Assembly (NCBI GenBank): GCA_900769965.1
Contig: CAAGIQ010000059.1
Location: forward strand, 1 to 9,073
Direction: 5' to 3'
DNA length: 9,073 bases
DNA from: Bacilli bacterium
Lineage (GTDB): Bacteria > Bacillota_I > Bacilli_A > RFN20 > CAG-288
Position numbers and translations under genes: made by a program
Notes under the pieces: model-generated
What the model saw: the letters and a program-made list of their open reading frames with translations, nothing else
What the model was told of the DNA's origin: nothing
Databases searched by the model: none
Shown here: positions 1 through 5,897 of the stretch, piece after piece
Layout: each line of letters begins with the position of its first letter
How positions within the stretch are numbered: position 1 is the stretch's first letter

Positions 1-581
1 AAAAACTACAGAATAAACTTACTTTTAAAGAGGCTATTCGTGAAGAATTAGGTGATTCTAGTAAATACGTAAAGTTAAAATCTACAACAATAGATGGAGA
101 AAAAGTAAGAATAGCAACAGAGATAGACTTTGACAAAGTAGAAGAAGATTTAAAGTATGCGGGTTATAACATACTAGTTACCTCTGAAATAGATTCTGAT
201 CCAGTTACTATTTACAACACTTATCATCGACTTTGGAGAATTGAAGAAAGCTTTAGAATAATGAAAACTTATTTAGAAGCTAGACCAGTTTTTCTACAAA
301 CTGAAGAATCTATATACGGTCATTTTATAATCTGTTACTATGCGCTAGTTATCGAGAGATTAATAGAACTTAAACTCTTTCAAGATGAATATTCTCCTGA
401 TTCTATATTTGAGTTTATAAGAGACTTTAAAGTAACCGAAAACTTTGATGGAAGTTACATCAATAATGCTACATGTTCGAAGTTTATAAACATGCTTAAA
501 GAAAAACTAGGTCTTTCCAATATAGGTAATTTATACCTGTCGAGAAAAGACCTAGAAAACATCATGGAATATGAAATTTAA
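1..581 (+). CDS. IS1634/IS4-superfamily transposase, C-terminal part (5' truncated by window edge)
   Basis: The reading frame is open from position 3 to the TAA at 579-581, about 192 residues; the ATG at 261 is internal, not the start. It is the C-terminal end of a DDE transposase, which cuts and joins the ends of an insertion sequence. Seen directly: the segment encoded at 222-266 has the spacing Tyr-x6-Glu-x6-Lys (YHRLWRIEESFRIMK), which matches the YREK signature around the third catalytic acidic residue of IS4-type transposases. The Arg expected three residues after the Tyr is one residue early here. It is followed by a 'RPVF...GHFIICYYALVIERL' stretch like the conserved tail of IS1634-family enzymes. 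The first two catalytic aspartates lie outside the window, so I cannot tell whether the element is intact. Family assignment is from recall of motifs; IS1634 is more likely than other IS4 groups. Confidence 0.8.
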   Translation, partial: KLQNKLTFKEAIREELGDSSKYVKLKSTTIDGEKVRIATEIDFDKVEEDLKYAGYNILVTSEIDSDPVTIYNTYHRLWRIEESFRIMKTYLEARPVFLQTEESIYGHFIICYYALVIERLIELKLFQDEYSPDSIFEFIRDFKVTENFDGSYINNATCSKFINMLKEKLGLSNIGNLYLSRKDLENIMEYEI

Positions 582-727
582 CTACCCATTTTAGGGGTGA
601 ATCCTAAAGATAGGTATGATAAATAAAAGGCCTATGTTTGTCAACAATAAATTACTAATGTTTTGTTATATTCCTTCTAGTGCAGGCTAGGGCAACTTAC
701 TTATAAATATTATATATTTATTCACCT
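582..727. other. Non-coding stretch between transposase and tkt leader; probably contains the right end of the IS
   Basis: No credible gene is visible here. The insertion sequence should end shortly after the transposase stop, but the other end is outside the window, so the terminal inverted repeat and target duplication cannot be fixed. A short ACCC/GGGT dyad lies at about 584-597 just past the stop, and ATAGG (610-614) can pair with CCTAT (631-635). Neither is followed by a T-tract, so neither looks like a terminator. An 18-codon frame starting at 634 is too short and its AAAGG is too close to the ATG. The segment around 697-722 is almost pure A+T, as expected just upstream of a promoter. 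Confidence 0.4.
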
Positions 728-733
728 TATAAT
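728..733 (+). promoter_or_regulatory. Candidate -10 element for the tkt-malQ operon
   Basis: TATAAT is a perfect match to the sigma-A -10 consensus and lies in a very A+T-rich tract about 210 bases before tkt. There is no good -35 hexamer 16-18 bases upstream and no TG extension, so the promoter would depend on the AT-rich upstream region or an activator. If used, transcription would begin near 740 and include the whole structured leader. Confidence 0.4.
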
Positions 734-739
734 TTATTG

Positions 740-938
740 AAGAAGACCTCTCACTTTGGTAGAATAAGAGTGCTTAGAAAGTTATGTGCGTTTCCGACAT
801 GTTATTATAATGAAGCAGAGTATCCGCTTGATGGTGTTGAAAACTAACTATGAGTTAGGATCCTAAAGTCCGCGGTATGCTTCAGCCTTTGAAAAAAGGG
901 AATTAGAGATGCTTTCTAGGCAGCTTTTTTTAGAAAGG
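740..938 (+). ncRNA. Putative structured 5' leader RNA (cis-regulatory) of transketolase operon
   Basis: This 200-base stretch has no reading frame but is rich in self-complementarity. Hairpin 784-800 pairs ATGT/ACAT and CG/CG around a TTTC loop with one bulged G. The main helix pairs TGAAGCA (811-817) with TGCTTCA (878-884), then, after an internal GAG bulge, TA-CCGC (821-827, one bulged T) with GCGGTA (872-877). Inside it, CTAACT (844-849) pairs with AGTTAG (853-858), next to a 12-base palindrome (856-867). Immediately after the main helix comes a set of competing hairpins over the tkt ribosome binding site. The layout is that of an aptamer-like domain plus expression platform. I checked the sequence by eye against remembered TPP, cobalamin, SAM, THF, FMN, lysine, fluoride, glmS and T-box conserved cores and found no match. 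An independent small RNA is an alternative. Pairings are read directly; function is inferred. Confidence 0.5.
886..938 (+). promoter_or_regulatory. Bistable hairpin region sequestering the tkt Shine-Dalgarno
   Basis: The tkt ribosome binding site AAAGG (934-938) can be captured in two ways. In one, CTTTCTA (912-918) pairs perfectly with TAGAAAG (931-937). In the other, CCTTT (886-890) pairs with AAAGG (934-938) and AAAAAAG (892-898) with CTTTTTT (924-930), enclosing the small hairpin TAGAGA (904-909)/TTTCTA (913-918). An open form is also possible: local hairpins 886-890/896-900 and 904-909/913-918 leave 919-938 free for the ribosome. These folds exclude each other, so the segment could act as an on/off switch at translation. 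The stems are A+T-rich and no energies were calculated. Confidence 0.45.
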
Positions 939-945
939 TTAATTG

Positions 946-2916
946 ATGAAATACGATGAACTTTGCGTAGCTGCTTTACGCGCTATGTCTATTGATGGTA
1001 CTAATAATGCTAAAAGTGGACACCCAGGTATGCCACTTTCGTCAGCTCCGATTGTCTACACTCTTTTTACTAGACATCTTATAGCTGATCCAACTCACCC
1101 AAACTGGATTAACAGGGATAGATTTGTCCTTTCAGCTGGACACGCTTCTATCCTTTTATATTCGATTCTTCATCTTTCTGGTTATAACATCTCTATAGAT
1201 GATTTGAAGAATTTTAGAAAGTTAGGTTCTAAATGTCCAGGTCACCCAGAATATGGAAGAACTTCAGGTGTTGATGCTACTGCTGGTCCTCTTGGCCAGG
1301 GTATTGGTCAAGCTGTTGGTTTAGCTGTTGCTGAAACCATGCTTTCCAACATGTATTCTGAAGGTGATAAACTTTTTAACCATTACACCTATTGCTTATG
1401 TGGCGATGGATGTTTAGAAGAAGGTATATCTCAAGAAGCTATTTCCTATGCGGGAATGGAGCATCTTAACAAGTTGATTCTTATCTACGATTACAACAAG
1501 GTTACTTTAGATGGACCGCTTTCCGATTCTTCTATCGAAGATACTGCTTCTAGATTTATCGCCTGTGGCTGGAACGTATTAAGAGTCAAAGATGGTAATT
1601 CTATCGATATGATCGATCAAGCCATAACTAAAGCTAAGACCTCTCTTGATAAACCATCTTTAATTATCGTTGATACCATTATAGGTTATGGCGCTCCAAA
1701 ACAAGGAACTAATAAAGTTCATGGATCACCAATCGGTTTTGAAGATGGCGAAAAAGCTAAAGATTTCTATAAATATAGCTATCCACCATTCGAAATTCCA
1801 GATGAAGTATATTTGACATTTAAATCTTCTATTTACGCTCGAGGAACTGAAGCTTTTAAGAAATATGTTAAAACTTTCGAAGAGTATCGTCTTAAATATG
1901 AAGATGAAGCTAAATATCTTGAAAGAACTATTAACAACGATGTCTCTTCCTTACTACTTAAGAATGTCGATGACCTTAAGTTCGAGGAGAGTGAAGCTAC
2001 AAGAGTTTCTTCAGGACACGCTTTGAATCTCTTCGCTTCCGAAGTGAAGAATCTAGTTGGTGGTTCAGCGGATGTCGCTTCCTCAGTTATGACTAAGATC
2101 AAAGATGAAGAGACTTACTTACAAACCTGTAGAAAGGGAAGAAATATGAATTTTGGCATCCGTGAATTTGGAATGGCCTCAATTCAAAACGGTATGCTTC
2201 TTCATGGAGGACTAAGAACCTATGTCGGTAGCTTCTTAGTTTTCTCAGATTATTTAAAACCAGCTATAAGAATGGCGGCTTTATCTCATCTTCCTGCTAT
2301 CTATATCTTTACTCACGATACGATTGCTCTAGGAGAGGATGGACCAACCCATCAACCTATCGAACACTTAGCGATGTTACGTTCGATTCCAAATGTTAAC
2401 GTCATCCGTCCATGCGATAGCAAAGAGACTTTTGCCGCTTGGAAGCTAGCTTTAGAATCGACTAAGACTCCTACCTGCTTGATTTTAACTAGACAGAAAG
2501 TTAAACAAGTTTATGGAACTAGCTATGAAGGAGTTAAAAAAGGTGGCTATATCGTCTCTAAAGAAAAAGAGAATAACGAGTTCACCATTATAGCTTCAGG
2601 TAGCGAAGTTAACCTTGCTTTAGAGGTTCAAAGGCTCTTGCTTGAAGACGGAATCGATACAAGAGTCGTATCTCTTCCTTCGATGTATAACTTCGATAAG
2701 CTTGAAGAGTCTGAAAAAGAAGAGATTTTCGGAGCTTCTTATGAAAATAGAATCTCTATCGAGATGTTATCTTCCTTCGGTTGGCATAAGTACTCTAAGC
2801 ACGTTTTCGGTATCGATACGTTTGGAGATTCCGCTCCGATGAACGATGTCGTTAATTACTTCGGCTTCAACGCCTCAAATATCAAAGATAAAATCAGAAA
2901 GATTTTAAATAAATAA
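946..2916 (+). CDS. tkt: Transketolase
   Basis: TPP-dependent transketolase (EC 2.2.1.1) moves two-carbon ketol units between sugar phosphates in the cytosolic non-oxidative pentose phosphate pathway. At 656 residues it has normal length. I take ATG 946 as the start, 7 bases after AAAGG (934-938); a TTG one codon earlier (943) is possible but less likely. Seen directly: SGHPGMP with His26, SAGHAS with His66, PGHPE with His100, the GPLGQG loop (114-119), and the TPP/Mg motif GDG (153-155) continuing to YDYNK. These positions nearly coincide with the E. coli enzyme. The pyrimidine-binding domain carries GGSADVASS, GIREFGM (the glutamate that activates TPP) and HDTIALGEDGPTHQP, followed by the C-terminal domain. 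It is the first gene of a tkt-malQ-rluA-type cluster and is preceded by a structured leader that may control its translation. Function is highly secure; regulation is inference. Confidence 0.97.
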   Translation: MKYDELCVAALRAMSIDGTNNAKSGHPGMPLSSAPIVYTLFTRHLIADPTHPNWINRDRFVLSAGHASILLYSILHLSGYNISIDDLKNFRKLGSKCPGHPEYGRTSGVDATAGPLGQGIGQAVGLAVAETMLSNMYSEGDKLFNHYTYCLCGDGCLEEGISQEAISYAGMEHLNKLILIYDYNKVTLDGPLSDSSIEDTASRFIACGWNVLRVKDGNSIDMIDQAITKAKTSLDKPSLIIVDTIIGYGAPKQGTNKVHGSPIGFEDGEKAKDFYKYSYPPFEIPDEVYLTFKSSIYARGTEAFKKYVKTFEEYRLKYEDEAKYLERTINNDVSSLLLKNVDDLKFEESEATRVSSGHALNLFASEVKNLVGGSADVASSVMTKIKDEETYLQTCRKGRNMNFGIREFGMASIQNGMLLHGGLRTYVGSFLVFSDYLKPAIRMAALSHLPAIYIFTHDTIALGEDGPTHQPIEHLAMLRSIPNVNVIRPCDSKETFAAWKLALESTKTPTCLILTRQKVKQVYGTSYEGVKKGGYIVSKEKENNEFTIIASGSEVNLALEVQRLLLEDGIDTRVVSLPSMYNFDKLEESEKEEIFGASYENRISIEMLSSFGWHKYSKHVFGIDTFGDSAPMNDVVNYFGFNASNIKDKIRKILNK

Positions 2917-2930
2917 AGAAAGGGACTTTT

Positions 2931-4409
2931 ATGAAAAGAGGAGCAGGAATTTTATTACCAGTATTCTCGTTGCCTACAAAATACGGTATAGGCACATTTG
3001 GAAAAGAAGCTTATGACTTTGTCGATTTTCTTGAAGAAACCAAACAAAGCTATTGGCAACTTCTTCCAACTAATCCAACTGGATATGGAGATTCACCATA
3101 TCAATCTTTCTCAGCTTTTGCTTTAAATCCATATTTCATCGATTTAGAGAAGCTAATTTTAGAAGGCTTATTAACTGCTGAAGATTGTAAGAAACTAGAT
3201 CATCCTTATAGAAGAGGAATCGATTATAAGGAATTATACGATGAGAAGTTTACCATTTTAAAAGTTGCTTTTAAAAATAGCTATGAAGCTAGAAAAGAAG
3301 AAGTTGAAAAGTTTGTTAAAACTTCTTCATGGGTTAAAGACTATAGCTTATTTATGGTCATCAAGAACCATTTTGGGGGTGGTTGTTGGTTAGAATGGCC
3401 TGAGGAATATCGTTTAAGAGATAGAAAGACTTTATTAAGATTTAAAAAAGAAAACTTAGAAGAAATCGAGTTTTATACTTTCATTCAATATTTGGCGTTT
3501 AAGCAATATGGAGAATTAAGAAAATACGCTCATTCAAAGAACATCAACATCATCGGTGATATACCAATCTATGTCGCTATAGACTCAGCGGATGTTTGGG
3601 CAAATCCAACTCAATTCCAATTAGATTCTGAAAGACGTCCAACTAAGGTTGCAGGAGTTCCACCAGATTATTTCTCAGCTACCGGTCAATTGTGGGGCAA
3701 TCCTCTTTACGATTATGAAGCGATGGCTAAAGATGGCTTTAAGTGGTGGACTAGAAGAGTTAAAGCTTGCGGCAAGTTATTCGATGTCTTAAGAATCGAC
3801 CACTTTAGAGGATTTGAAGCTTATTGGTCTATTAAATATGGTGAAGAGACTGCAATTAACGGCGAATGGGTTAAAGGACCTGGTAAAGCTTTAATCGATG
3901 TAATTAACAAAGCTGCGGGTAAGATGCAAATAATCGCTGAAGACTTAGGTTTCTTAACTCAAGAAGTTATCGACTTAAAAGAGTATTCTACTTGGCCAGG
4001 TTTAGCTATCTATCAATTCGCTTTCGATTCGAGAAATCCTCGTGATCCATATCTTCCAGAGAACTATAAAGAGAATGTCGTCGCTTATATCGGCACTCAC
4101 GATAACGATACCTTGCTTCACCTCTTACAAGAGAGACAAGATCTTATTCCTCATATCGAGTACTGCTTGAATGCTAAAGGAATCGATGAGATATATGACA
4201 AGATGATCTCTAGACTTCATAGATCACGCGCTAACACCGTTATCTTAACCATGCAAGATTACTTAAAAGAAGGTGGAGAATATCGTATCAATACTCCAGG
4301 AACTCCTTCAGGTAACTGGCAATATCGTTTAAGCGAAAACTACAAGACTCAAGAGTTAGTCGATAAGATCACTAGATTAACTATAGAGTCAAACCGCCAT
4401 GGTAACTAA
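2931..4409 (+). CDS. malQ: 4-alpha-glucanotransferase (amylomaltase, GH77)
   Basis: Amylomaltase/disproportionating enzyme (EC 2.4.1.25) transfers 1,4-alpha-glucan segments between maltodextrins and releases glucose; it acts in the cytosol in maltodextrin or glycogen metabolism. The 492-residue length fits the short bacterial GH77 enzymes. Seen directly: the family signature PTGYGDSPYQS (49-59), the 250s-loop region PPDYFSATGQLWGNP (244-258), and the three catalytic residues of the family: nucleophile Asp290 in RIDHFRG, acid/base Glu337 in AEDLG and Asp391 in GTHDND. The start is supported by GAAAGGG (2918-2924) about 6 bases upstream. It begins 14 bases after the tkt stop with no terminator between, so it is almost certainly cotranscribed. 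Its last 11 bases overlap the next gene. No maltodextrin phosphorylase or glycogen gene is in the window, so its pathway partners must lie elsewhere. Confidence 0.97.
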   Translation: MKRGAGILLPVFSLPTKYGIGTFGKEAYDFVDFLEETKQSYWQLLPTNPTGYGDSPYQSFSAFALNPYFIDLEKLILEGLLTAEDCKKLDHPYRRGIDYKELYDEKFTILKVAFKNSYEARKEEVEKFVKTSSWVKDYSLFMVIKNHFGGGCWLEWPEEYRLRDRKTLLRFKKENLEEIEFYTFIQYLAFKQYGELRKYAHSKNINIIGDIPIYVAIDSADVWANPTQFQLDSERRPTKVAGVPPDYFSATGQLWGNPLYDYEAMAKDGFKWWTRRVKACGKLFDVLRIDHFRGFEAYWSIKYGEETAINGEWVKGPGKALIDVINKAAGKMQIIAEDLGFLTQEVIDLKEYSTWPGLAIYQFAFDSRNPRDPYLPENYKENVVAYIGTHDNDTLLHLLQERQDLIPHIEYCLNAKGIDEIYDKMISRLHRSRANTVILTMQDYLKEGGEYRINTPGTPSGNWQYRLSENYKTQELVDKITRLTIESNRHGN

Positions 4410-5034
4410 TAGGTTAGATATAGTATTCGAAGACAAGGATGTCCTCGTAGTTAGTAAACCTACTAACTTGCTTTCAGTATCTACTTTGAAAGAAAAAGAG
4501 AGAACTCTGTTTCATCTTTGTTCTTCATATGTTAAAAAACAGAATAAGAACAACAAGATATTCATAGTCCATAGGTTAGATAAAGACACTTCAGGAGTGA
4601 TGATTTTCGCTAAGAATATAGCTGTTAAAGAAGAGCTTCAGAAGCAGTTTGAACTAGGTCTAGCTAAAAGGTATTATTACGCTTTAGTTTCTCCAAAAGT
4701 TCAAAACGCGGAGATGACAATTGTAAACTATCTTCACATCGATAAGTTTGGCAATGTCTTCTTGTCTTCTTCTAAAGATAGATTCGCCAAGAAAGCTATT
4801 ACTAAATATAAGGTTAAAGAGGAGAGAAACGATTCTTCCTTACTTGATATTGAAATTCTTACAGGGAAGAAGAATCAGATTAGAATCGGCTTAAGTTCTA
4901 TTTCTTCACCTGTAGTTGGTGATAAGAAGTTTAACGGAAAGAAGTTTAAAAGGCTTTGTCTTCATTCCTATAAATTAGATCTTTCTTCCTATAAGGAAGA
5001 ATACGTATTTGAGTCTTATAAAAACATGTTTTAG
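4399..5034 (+). CDS. RluA-family pseudouridine synthase (no S4 domain)
   Basis: A 211-residue enzyme of the RluA/RsuA-like family, which isomerises uridine to pseudouridine in rRNA or tRNA. Seen directly: the catalytic motif HRLDKDTSGVMIFAKN with Asp61, the preceding 'DKDVLVVSKP' segment typical of the fold's first strands, and a C-terminal NQIRIGL segment with Arg162 (family form usually GRTHQIRVHL), followed by a GDKKF...LCLHSYKL end. It lacks the N-terminal S4 RNA-binding domain of RluC/RluD types and resembles the short RluA class. The motif around 155-164 is degenerate: the usual RTHQ is KKNQ. The ATG lies inside malQ, 11 bases before its stop, with no good Shine-Dalgarno, so translation is probably coupled to malQ. 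It is the last gene of the operon. The substrate position in RNA cannot be told from sequence. Confidence 0.88.
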   Translation: MVTNRLDIVFEDKDVLVVSKPTNLLSVSTLKEKERTLFHLCSSYVKKQNKNNKIFIVHRLDKDTSGVMIFAKNIAVKEELQKQFELGLAKRYYYALVSPKVQNAEMTIVNYLHIDKFGNVFLSSSKDRFAKKAITKYKVKEERNDSSLLDIEILTGKKNQIRIGLSSISSPVVGDKKFNGKKFKRLCLHSYKLDLSSYKEEYVFESYKNMF

Positions 5035-5059
5035 GCTAGAGGTTATTCTAGCCTTTTTT
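5034..5059 (+). terminator. Intrinsic terminator of the tkt-malQ-rluA-type operon
   Basis: GGCTAGA (5034-5040) and TCTAGCC (5047-5053) form a perfect 7-bp stem with a 6-base loop, followed by six Ts. The first G is the last base of the pseudouridine synthase stop codon, so termination is immediate. Confidence 0.93.
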
Positions 5060-5070
5060 ACTAGCATAAG

Positions 5071-5098
5071 AAAAGGACGATAGAGAAGTATCGCCCTT
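5071..5098 (-). terminator. Intrinsic terminator of the XRE-membrane gene
   Basis: Read on the minus strand, GGGCGATA (5096-5089) pairs with TATCGTCC (5082-5075) around a 6-base loop, followed by TTTTC. One pair is G-U on the minus strand but an A/C mismatch on the plus strand, which fixes the orientation. It lies just past the stop codon at 5111, and its distance of about a dozen bases from the opposing terminator insulates two converging transcripts. Confidence 0.85.
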
Positions 5099-5110
5099 AA
5101 AATCTATATA

Positions 5111-5770
5111 TTATTCTTCTTTTTCTTCTTCGTCTTTATAATCATGAACGGCTTTTTCAAACTTCTTATCTTCTTTGAAGTGGAAGGCTCTATTAAGAAG
5201 TTTAGCTAAAGCGTAGTAGACAGGAACGGTTAAGAATAATACCCAATAAGGATGCCATCCTCCGATATAATGTCCTATAAGGATATAGGCGGCACATAAA
5301 GCTACAGGATATGCGAATTTGCTGAAGTCTTTATAAAGGATAGAATCGAATAAGGAATCTAAGGCAATTCCAAAAAGGAAGACTACCCAATAAGGATGCC
5401 ATAAGTTAAGCAAAGAACCTAGTAAGATATAAGTGATTACAGAAGCTGATAAAATAATAGTAGAAATAGTCTTTTTAATTAAAGAATACTTCTTAACTTT
5501 CTTATCGAACTTTTGAGTGCTTTCTTCAACTACTTCGTTGTTACTTCTTAACTCTTCGACATCGACAGAGGATGCTCCTAATAGTTCATCTAGAGAGACG
5601 TTGTAGATCTTTGCTAACAATATGAGGTTATCGGTGTCTGGAGAAGCTTCAGCTCTCTCCCATTTAGATACTGATTGGCGAGATATTCCCAGTTTGTTAG
5701 CTAATTCTTCTTGGGAATATCCGTTTTTCTTTCTGAGTTCTAATAGTCTATTAGCGATTTCAATATTCAT
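5111..5770 (-). CDS. XRE-family DNA-binding protein with C-terminal membrane domain
   Basis: A 219-residue protein. Residues about 7-64 form a Cro/C1-type helix-turn-helix (ELRKKNGYSQEELANKLGIS, then RQSVSKWERAEASPDTDNL), a very typical HTH_3 domain. After a charged linker (about 66-98) come four likely membrane segments (about 101-121, 125-141, 152-170, 173-190) and a highly charged, Glu/Lys-rich tail. Two of the segments contain a near-identical unit, LWHPYWVVFL (123-132) and GWHPYWVLFL (171-180), exactly 48 residues apart. A membrane-tethered regulator that senses the envelope is a reasonable inference, but no target is known; HTH-plus-WHPxW membrane proteins of unknown role are common in Firmicutes. 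The start is supported by AAAGGAG about 9 bases upstream. It is a single-gene unit with its own terminator and a dyad in its promoter region that suggests autoregulation. Confidence 0.85.
   Translation of the reverse strand: MNIEIANRLLELRKKNGYSQEELANKLGISRQSVSKWERAEASPDTDNLILLAKIYNVSLDELLGASSVDVEELRSNNEVVEESTQKFDKKVKKYSLIKKTISTIILSASVITYILLGSLLNLWHPYWVVFLFGIALDSLFDSILYKDFSKFAYPVALCAAYILIGHYIGGWHPYWVLFLTVPVYYALAKLLNRAFHFKEDKKFEKAVHDYKDEEEKEE
5240..5402 (-). repeat. Internal duplication inside the XRE membrane domain
   Basis: A 19-base sequence (TACCCAATAAGGATGCCAT on the plus strand) occurs identically at 5240-5258 and 5384-5402, exactly 144 bases (48 codons) apart in the same frame. The surrounding protein segments also align (YILLGSLLNLWHPYWVVFL and YILIGHYIGGWHPYWVLFL), so this is an in-frame gene duplication of a two-helix membrane unit. 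Confidence 0.85.
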
Positions 5771-5791
5771 ATCTTTTTTCTCCTTTTTACG

Positions 5792-5819
5792 GTTAGATTG
5801 TAACTAAATTAAGTTAGTT
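5792..5819 (-). promoter_or_regulatory. Candidate promoter/operator of the XRE gene
   Basis: A perfect 6-bp dyad AACTAA (5802-5807)/TTAGTT (5814-5819) lies about 40 bases upstream of the start codon, with a further copy of GTTAG at 5792-5796. On the minus strand a TACAAT -10-like element (5802-5797) abuts the dyad. No convincing -35 is seen. Overlap of a dyad with the promoter of a gene encoding an HTH protein suggests negative autoregulation, but this is inference. Confidence 0.3.
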
Positions 5820-5870
5820 GCGGCCACCAAATCTAGTTTGAGAAGGTGTAAACTATTGGTTGCATTTTAT

Positions 5871-5892
5871 AAAAAAGCTCCTTTTCAGGAGC
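5871..5892 (-). terminator. Intrinsic terminator of the MreB-like gene
   Basis: On the minus strand GCTCC (5892-5888) pairs with GGAGC (5881-5877) around a 6-base loop and is followed by six Ts (5876-5871). It starts 5 bases after the stop codon of the MreB-like gene and separates it from the XRE gene. Confidence 0.88.
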
Positions 5893-5897
5893 AATTT

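Noticed and set aside
634..690. 18-codon open frame starting at 634
   Set aside because: Very short, AAAGG only three bases from the ATG, no recognisable peptide.
824..844. Hammerhead ribozyme or fluoride riboswitch (TTGATGG...TGTTGAAAAC)
   Set aside because: The hammerhead core needs CTGANGA and a three-way junction, and the fluoride motif needs a second conserved UGAUG segment and pseudoknot; neither is seen.
601..868. Nine-base direct repeat ATCCTAAAG at 601-609 and 860-868
   Set aside because: A repeat this short is plausible by chance in A+T-rich DNA of this length, and flanks do not match.
904..931. Intrinsic terminator or attenuator before tkt (hairpin plus T7)
   Set aside because: The 904-918 stem is A+T-rich and separated from the T-run by six bases; translational control fits better, though weak attenuation cannot be excluded.
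740..938. TPP riboswitch or T-box before transketolase
   Set aside because: Neither the THI-box core (CTGAGA, GAACCTGAT) nor the T-box TGGNACCGCG is present; the GTCCGCGGTA segment is explained by the main helix.
943..945. TTG start codon for tkt
   Set aside because: ATG 946 has better codon and ideal spacing from AAAGG, and gives residue numbers that line up with E. coli transketolase.
1833..2102. 89-residue minus-strand frame inside tkt
   Set aside because: Antisense shadow of a strongly conserved gene with no ribosome binding site or recognisable domain.
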